A DNA stretch of 64,000 bases from Arthrobacter sp. PsM3 (GTDB lineage Bacteria; Actinomycetota; Actinomycetes; Actinomycetales; Micrococcaceae): NCBI RefSeq assembly GCF_030433895.1, contig NZ_JARUXE010000016.1:1-64000 (forward strand). Reading direction: 5' to 3'. Below are positions 59,082 through 64,000 of this stretch, one piece after another. The position numbers and the translations under genes are program-made. Below the pieces are notes generated by a model. It worked only from the letters and a program-made list of their open reading frames with translations, made no database searches and had not been told where the DNA came from. Each line of letters starts with the position of its first letter. The stretch's first letter is position 1.

Positions 59082-61949
59082 GTGAGTGAAACTACCAAAC
59101 CGGCCCCTTCCCCCTCCGCAGTGGAGACTTCAGCAGACAACGCCGCAAGAACTGCCGCCGGCGCCGCGCCGGCCACGGACGGCTCGCCGGTCCTTGTGGC
59201 TGAGCGCGTGAAAAAGCCCCGCCGCACCGCCGCGGAGGTTTCCGCCACCGAGGCCCCGGTCATCCCCATTACCGACCAGCCCCGGCTGATGGTGCTCGAC
59301 GGACACTCCATGGCCTTCCGGGCCTTCTACGCCCTTCCGGCCGAGAATTTCGCCACATCGACAGGCCAGCACACGAACGCGGTCCACGGCTTCACCTCGA
59401 TGCTGATCAACCTGATCAAGGAGCAGAAGCCCACCCACGTCGCCGTGGCATTCGATGTCTCCGACGACACGACGTTCCGCAAAGCCGAATACGACGGCTA
59501 CAAAGGCGGGCGGAACGAGACGCCCCGGGAATTCAGCGGGCAGATCGACCTGATCGAAAAGGTCATGACCGCCTGGGGTATCAAGACCATCAGCATGCCC
59601 GGCTTCGAGGCCGACGACATTCTGGCCACGCTGGCAGCCCAGGGCGAAGCCGCGGGCTTCGAGGTGCTGCTCGTCTCCGGCGACCGCGACACCTTCCAGC
59701 TCATCACCGACAACGTCTTCGTGCTCTACCCGAAGACCGGCGTGAGCAACATCCCCCGGATGGACGCCGAGGCCATCGAGACCAAGTACTTCGTGACGCC
59801 CCCGCAGTATTCAGACCTTGCCGCGCTCGTGGGGGAGTCGGCGGACAACCTTCCCGGCGTGCCCGGCGTCGGGCCCAAAACTGCCGCGAAGTGGATCAAC
59901 CAATACGGGGGGCTGGAAGGCATCCTGGCGAACCTTGACTCGATCGGCGGCAAAGTCGGCGACGCGCTCCGGGAGCACATCGACTCCGTCAAGCGGAACC
60001 GCCGGCTGAACCGCCTTCTCACGGATCTGGAGCTGCCCGTCTCGCTCAAGGAGCTGGAGGAGCCGCGCCCCGACAACGATGCGATCGAAGAGATCTTTGA
60101 CCGGCTGGAGTTCAAAACGCTCCGCCCCCGGCTGTTCGCGCTCTACGCCAGCGACTCCGAGGATGCCGGGCAGGACAGCATCGATGTCCCTGAGTTCTCC
60201 GCCCTCAGCGACGCTGCGGAACTCAAGGCCTTCTTCGCCGCCGGCAAGGACCACCGCTCGGCCCTCGCCGTCGACTTCGCTCCCGGGCGGATTGCCGACG
60301 ACGCCCCGGCCATTGCCGTGCTCCGCGGCGACGCAGCCGCATACATCGACGTCACGGCGCTGGACGCCGAGGCCGAGGCCGTGCTGGCCGGCTGGCTGCT
60401 GGACCCAAAGGCGGCGAAGGTCACGCACGGTTTCAAGGCCGCCCTGAAGGCGTTCACTGCCCGGGGCCTCGGCCTGGACGGCGTCGTGGATGACACGTCC
60501 ATCTCCGGCTACCTGATCCAGCCGGACCGGCGCAGTTACGAACTTGCCGAGCTCGCGCAGCACCACCTGAAGATGGGTGTCTCCACCGCGGCCGCGAAGA
60601 CGGGCCAGCTGGAGCTTTCCTTCGGGGGAGAGGACGACGCCTCCGCCGGCGAGCTCGTGCAGCAGGCCGCCGTCGTGTTTGCCCTGAGCCACCACTTCGA
60701 AACGGAACTGAGGGTCCGGAAGGCGCAGGAGCTGCTGACCAGCCTGGAGCTTCCGGTCAGCCGGGTGCTGGCCCGGATGGAACTCGATGGCATCGGCGTG
60801 TCGATGGAGCGGATGAACGAACAGCTGGCCGACCTCGCCAAGGTGATCGACAACGCCCAGGAACTCGCGTTCGCCGCGATCGGCCACGAAGTGAACCTCG
60901 GCTCGCCCAAGCAGCTGCAGACCGTGCTGTTCGAGGAACTGGGGCTGCCCAAGACCAAGAAGATCAAGTCCGGCTACACCACGGACGCCGCCTCGCTGAA
61001 GTCGCTGCTGGAGAAGACCGGCCATGAATTCCTGGTCCAGCTCATGGCGCACCGTGAATCCGCGAAGCTGCGGCAGATGATCGAATCGCTGAAGAAGTCC
61101 GTCGCCGAGGACGGCCGGATCCACACCACCTATGCCCAGAATGTCGCCGCCACCGGGCGTATCTCCTCGAACAACCCGAACCTGCAGAACATCCCGATCC
61201 GCAGCGAGGAAGGCCGGCGCGTCCGCAGCATCTTTGTGGTGAGCGAGGGCTACGACTGCCTGCTCTCGGCGGACTATTCGCAGATCGAAATGCGGATCAT
61301 GGCGCACCTCTCCGGCGACCCCGGTCTGATCCAGGCCTACCAGGAGGGCGAGGACCTGCACCGCTTCGTCGGATCGCACATCTTCCATGTGCCCCCGGCC
61401 GAGGTCACGAGTGCGATGCGGTCCAAGGTCAAGGCGATGTCCTATGGCCTGGCCTACGGGCTGACGTCCTTTGGCCTGTCCAAGCAGCTCGAAATTTCCG
61501 TGGACGAGGCCCGGACGCTGATGAAGGAGTACTTTGAGCGTTTCGGCGCGGTCCGCGACTACCTCCGGGGCGTGGTGGAACAGGCACGGATCGACGGTTA
61601 CACCGCCACGATTGAGGGGCGGCGCCGCTACCTTCCGGACCTGACCAGCACCGACCGCCAGCTGCGCGAAATCGCGGAACGGGTGGCGTTGAACTCGCCG
61701 ATCCAGGGTTCCGCCGCGGACATCATCAAACGCGCCATGCTTGGAGTCTCCGGCGCTCTGGCCGAACAGGGCCTGAAATCGCGCATGCTGCTGCAGGTCC
61801 ATGATGAACTGGTCCTCGAAGTGGCGCACGGCGAGCGGGAGGCCGTGGAGCAGCTGGTAACGGAACAGATGGGCTCTGCGGCGCAGTTGACCGTTCCGCT
61901 GGACGTGCAGATCGGCATCGGCTCCAGCTGGTACGAGGCCGGGCACTGA
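59082..61949 (+). CDS. polA: DNA polymerase I
   Basis: 955 aa from GTG 59082, with a 65-residue polar N-terminal extension before the conserved VLDGHSMAFRAFYAL. The 5' nuclease domain is complete (LVSGDRDTFQLITDN, PGVPGVGPKTAAKW). The central 3'-5' exonuclease domain has lost its metal-binding residues (AVDFAPG where E. coli has DTET; HGFKAALKAF where it has HNxKxD), as in other actinobacteria. Polymerase motifs are intact: motif A Asp731 (SADYSQIEMRIMAHL), motif B RSKVKAMSYGLAYGL, motif C His907-Asp908 (QVHDELVLE). It lies in a conserved neighbourhood with rpsA. Confidence 0.96.
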   Translation: MSETTKPAPSPSAVETSADNAARTAAGAAPATDGSPVLVAERVKKPRRTAAEVSATEAPVIPITDQPRLMVLDGHSMAFRAFYALPAENFATSTGQHTNAVHGFTSMLINLIKEQKPTHVAVAFDVSDDTTFRKAEYDGYKGGRNETPREFSGQIDLIEKVMTAWGIKTISMPGFEADDILATLAAQGEAAGFEVLLVSGDRDTFQLITDNVFVLYPKTGVSNIPRMDAEAIETKYFVTPPQYSDLAALVGESADNLPGVPGVGPKTAAKWINQYGGLEGILANLDSIGGKVGDALREHIDSVKRNRRLNRLLTDLELPVSLKELEEPRPDNDAIEEIFDRLEFKTLRPRLFALYASDSEDAGQDSIDVPEFSALSDAAELKAFFAAGKDHRSALAVDFAPGRIADDAPAIAVLRGDAAAYIDVTALDAEAEAVLAGWLLDPKAAKVTHGFKAALKAFTARGLGLDGVVDDTSISGYLIQPDRRSYELAELAQHHLKMGVSTAAAKTGQLELSFGGEDDASAGELVQQAAVVFALSHHFETELRVRKAQELLTSLELPVSRVLARMELDGIGVSMERMNEQLADLAKVIDNAQELAFAAIGHEVNLGSPKQLQTVLFEELGLPKTKKIKSGYTTDAASLKSLLEKTGHEFLVQLMAHRESAKLRQMIESLKKSVAEDGRIHTTYAQNVAATGRISSNNPNLQNIPIRSEEGRRVRSIFVVSEGYDCLLSADYSQIEMRIMAHLSGDPGLIQAYQEGEDLHRFVGSHIFHVPPAEVTSAMRSKVKAMSYGLAYGLTSFGLSKQLEISVDEARTLMKEYFERFGAVRDYLRGVVEQARIDGYTATIEGRRRYLPDLTSTDRQLREIAERVALNSPIQGSAADIIKRAMLGVSGALAEQGLKSRMLLQVHDELVLEVAHGEREAVEQLVTEQMGSAAQLTVPLDVQIGIGSSWYEAGH

Positions 61950-62011
61950 CGCACTGCATCCTTGGGCGCTTAGTCGTTGGGCGCTGTCAGGATTTCTAGG
62001 GGGAGAACTAC

Positions 62012-63301
62012 ATGACAGAGAAGTATGAGATCCGTCGTTTCCGCGCGGCCGACAAAGGCGAACCCGGCTACGCGCTGGGGGTGGACTGGCTGCGCGGCGT
62101 CGGCGTCGGGTTCTACGACGAGCGGCACAAGGAAGAGTTTGTCGACAAGGTCATGACCATGTACCGGGTGGACAACCGCGAGATGACCGGGGTCTACCAG
62201 ACCGGCGCTGTGGCGGGCCGCTCCCTCCCGGCGGAGATCCCGGTCGCGACCTTCGGGACCCTGCGCAAGGACCTCAACATCGGCTACGGCCGTCAGCTCG
62301 AGGCACAGCTGATCACCGCCGTGACCGTCCGCGGAACCCACCGCAGGCAGGGGCTCCTGCGCCGGATGATGACCGAGGACCTCGCCGCGTCCAAAGCCGA
62401 CGGCCTGGCCATCGCGGCGCTGACGGCCTCGGAAGCGTCGATCTACGGCCGCTTCGGCTTTGGCGTCGCAACCTTCGAACGCAGCACCAAGGTCGACACC
62501 GGGCCGCGGTTCCGGCTGAGGCACACACCGGCCGGCTCGGTGGAAATCGCCGACCGCAAAGTCCTGCTGGAACTGGCTCCTGTGGTGTTCGAACGCGTCC
62601 ACCGCGTCACCCCGGGCTCAATCGTGCGGCAGGATGCCTACCGGCAGCGCAGCTCTGGAACCCTCGGCCAGGACGGCGCGGAGGACGAATCGATCAGGTG
62701 CGCCTTGCACTACGACGCCGACGGAAGAATCGACGGCTATGTGGCCTACAAGTTCTCCGGCTGGGACACCAAACCCCACACCATGGAAGTCATCGACCTC
62801 GTGGCGGCAACTGATTCCGGCTACCTGGACCTCTGGCAGTTCCTTGGCAGCCTCGACCTGATCCAGCGGGTCACCTGGGCCGAAGCGCCCGTCGACGATC
62901 CGCTGACGTGGGCGCTTGAGGACCCGCGCTGCATCGAGTCCACCGAGAACAGCGACATGCTCTGGCTCCGCATCCTTGACACGGCCAAGGCCCTTGGTGC
63001 TAGGCGTTACTCCTACGACGGCAGCCTGGTCCTGCGCATCACCGATGCCCTGGGCTTCGCGGACGGCACGTTCACACTGACCGTCACCGGCGGCGAGGCA
63101 CGGGTGGCGGCCGCTCCGGACGGCGCCGTTCCGGAGCTTTCCCTCGACGTCGCGGAACTCGGGTCCGTCTATCTGGGCGCTGTCTGCCCGGTGACGCTGG
63201 CAGCCGCCGGACGGATAACCGAGCACACACCGGGGGCGGCGCTGACGGCGCGACTCATGTTCGCCGTCGAACGTGCACCGCACTGCCTGACGCACTTCTA
63301 A
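62012..63301 (+). CDS. Eis-type GNAT acetyltransferase
   Basis: 429 aa. N-terminal GNAT domain with VTVRGTHRRQGLLRRMM, central GNAT-like region and a C-terminal SCP2-like domain; C-terminal phenylalanine, whose carboxylate is used as the base in Eis. Mycobacterial Eis acetylates aminoglycosides; the substrate here is unknown. ATG 62012 with GGGGGAG upstream. Confidence 0.88.
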   Translation: MTEKYEIRRFRAADKGEPGYALGVDWLRGVGVGFYDERHKEEFVDKVMTMYRVDNREMTGVYQTGAVAGRSLPAEIPVATFGTLRKDLNIGYGRQLEAQLITAVTVRGTHRRQGLLRRMMTEDLAASKADGLAIAALTASEASIYGRFGFGVATFERSTKVDTGPRFRLRHTPAGSVEIADRKVLLELAPVVFERVHRVTPGSIVRQDAYRQRSSGTLGQDGAEDESIRCALHYDADGRIDGYVAYKFSGWDTKPHTMEVIDLVAATDSGYLDLWQFLGSLDLIQRVTWAEAPVDDPLTWALEDPRCIESTENSDMLWLRILDTAKALGARRYSYDGSLVLRITDALGFADGTFTLTVTGGEARVAAAPDGAVPELSLDVAELGSVYLGAVCPVTLAAAGRITEHTPGAALTARLMFAVERAPHCLTHF

Positions 63302-63327
63302 ACGGGTCCCAACCATCCCGTTGCGCT

Positions 63328-63357
63328 TTGACCCGCGTTCCCGTATACGACTAGACT
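63328..63357 (+). promoter_or_regulatory. Candidate rpsA promoter
   Basis: TTGACC (63328-63333), 18-bp spacer, TAGACT (63352-63357). This would give about 135 bases of untranslated leader before the rpsA ATG. Confidence 0.5.
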
Positions 63358-63500
63358 AAACGGGCGTGTACTACGTGCGCGCATCTACAATCCACAAATC
63401 AGGATGACCCGGCGTTATGCCGTGTTCTGTGCCCGTGTCGCCGACGCGGGCGCAGCGGTTTGCCTGACCGACTAACTATCCACAACGGAGCCCCTACTAC

Positions 63501-64000
63501 ATGACCATCACCTCCACCGAGAAGCCCGGTACCCCCGTAGTCGCGATTAACGACATCGGTACCGCTGAGGACTTCCTCGCAGCAGTCGACGCCACCATCA
63601 AGTACTTCAACGACGGAGACCTCGTCGAAGGTACCGTCGTCAAGGTCGACCGCGATGAAGTTCTGCTCGACATCGGTTACAAGACCGAAGGTGTCATTCC
63701 CTCCCGCGAGCTGTCCATCAAGCACGATGTTGATCCCGGAGACGTCGTCTCCGTTGGCGATCTCGTCGAAGCCCTGGTGCTCACCAAGGAAGACAAAGAA
63801 GGCCGCCTGATCCTCTCCAAGAAGCGCGCTCAGTACGAGCGTGCCTGGGGCGACATCGAGAAGGTCAAGGAAGAAGACGGTGTCGTCACCGGTACCGTCA
63901 TCGAGGTTGTCAAGGGTGGTCTTATCCTCGACATCGGTCTGCGCGGCTTCCTGCCGGCATCCCTCGTCGAGATGCGCCGTGTGCGCGACCTTGCTCCGTA
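63501..64000 (+). CDS. rpsA: 30S ribosomal protein S1 (5' part, runs off the window)
   Basis: ATG 63501. The readable 166 residues cover the first S1/OB domain (VEGTVVKVDRDEVLLDIGYKTEGVIPSREL) and the second (VTGTVIEVVKGGLILDIGLRGFLPASLVE). Binds mRNA at the ribosome. The frame is open to the window edge. It follows polA and the Eis-like gene, the usual arrangement in the group. Confidence 0.95.
   Translation, partial: MTITSTEKPGTPVVAINDIGTAEDFLAAVDATIKYFNDGDLVEGTVVKVDRDEVLLDIGYKTEGVIPSRELSIKHDVDPGDVVSVGDLVEALVLTKEDKEGRLILSKKRAQYERAWGDIEKVKEEDGVVTGTVIEVVKGGLILDIGLRGFLPASLVEMRRVRDLAP

Noticed and set aside
59811-61946. 711-codon frame antisense to polA
   Set aside because: Shadow of polA.

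Overview
The window looks like a chromosome segment of an Arthrobacter-type actinobacterium (Micrococcaceae; Arthrobacter/Pseudarthrobacter group). Evidence: very high GC, many GTG and TTG starts, purine-rich Shine-Dalgarno sites alongside apparently leaderless genes, a predicted mycothiol-dependent maleylpyruvate isomerase, a DUF4193 zinc protein, and the order polA - Eis-like acetyltransferase - rpsA. The family-level placement is an inference from gene content.

Layout. 1-19 kb is mostly housekeeping and accessory genes: the 3' end of an HrpB-type helicase (with a 14-C tract at the window edge), pncB, a stand-alone LigD polymerase-domain protein, an amidohydrolase, a TetR regulator with a candidate operator, a zinc-ribbon protein, a GerW-family protein, a cyclopropane fatty acid synthase, an alpha/beta hydrolase, a pirin, a small GNAT, a GH15 glucanase/trehalase, a GGDEF-EAL protein, DUF4193, an HtaA-domain protein followed by a visibly damaged amylosucrase-like gene, and a cytosolic HtrA-like protease. 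19.5-26.9 kb is a gene graveyard. Remnants of an SRPBCC protein, a UmuC-type polymerase, two RibD/DHFR-family proteins, a lipoprotein, a SAM methyltransferase, an MFS transporter and a flavodoxin-like quinone reductase lie there, most with frameshifts or internal deletions. A BTAD/SARP regulator, a YciO-type protein and a few small membrane proteins are intact among them.

27-37.4 kb (minus strand) is a compact, translationally coupled operon for an aerobic molybdenum-copper carbon monoxide dehydrogenase: coxM-coxS-coxL, an XdhC-YHS fusion, a MobA-like cytidylyltransferase, a MoxR ATPase (coxD), a VWA protein (coxE), coxG, a second XdhC protein and a DUF5134 membrane protein. CoxL carries the form I signature AYxCSFR. 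A divergent LysR regulator has a perfect 7-bp inverted repeat in the shared intergenic region. A molybdopterin oxidoreductase (FdhF/YdeP type) with a DUF6457 protein follows, separated by two copies of an 80-bp palindromic repeat.

41.5-49.8 kb holds a dienelactone hydrolase-TspO pair, an acyl-CoA ligase, a beta-CASP metallo-hydrolase coupled to an erythromycin esterase-family protein, a universal stress protein and a coiled-coil membrane protein. 49.8-56.2 kb is a complete gentisate module: 3-hydroxybenzoate 6-hydroxylase-type monooxygenase and aromatic acid MFS importer on the plus strand; gentisate dioxygenase, fumarylpyruvate hydrolase and maleylpyruvate isomerase on the minus strand; and an IclR regulator between them. 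The same inverted repeat TTCTG-N5-CAGAA sits in both promoter regions and gives a simple regulatory model. The window ends with a PiT phosphate transporter (with a terminator-like hairpin inside its first codons), a DHFR-family protein, a thioesterase, polA, an Eis-type acetyltransferase and the start of rpsA.

I found no tRNA, rRNA, CRISPR array or intact insertion sequence. The most notable systems are the form I CODH operon, the IclR-gentisate regulon with its conserved operator, the decay island, the tandem palindromic repeat and the PiT hairpin.
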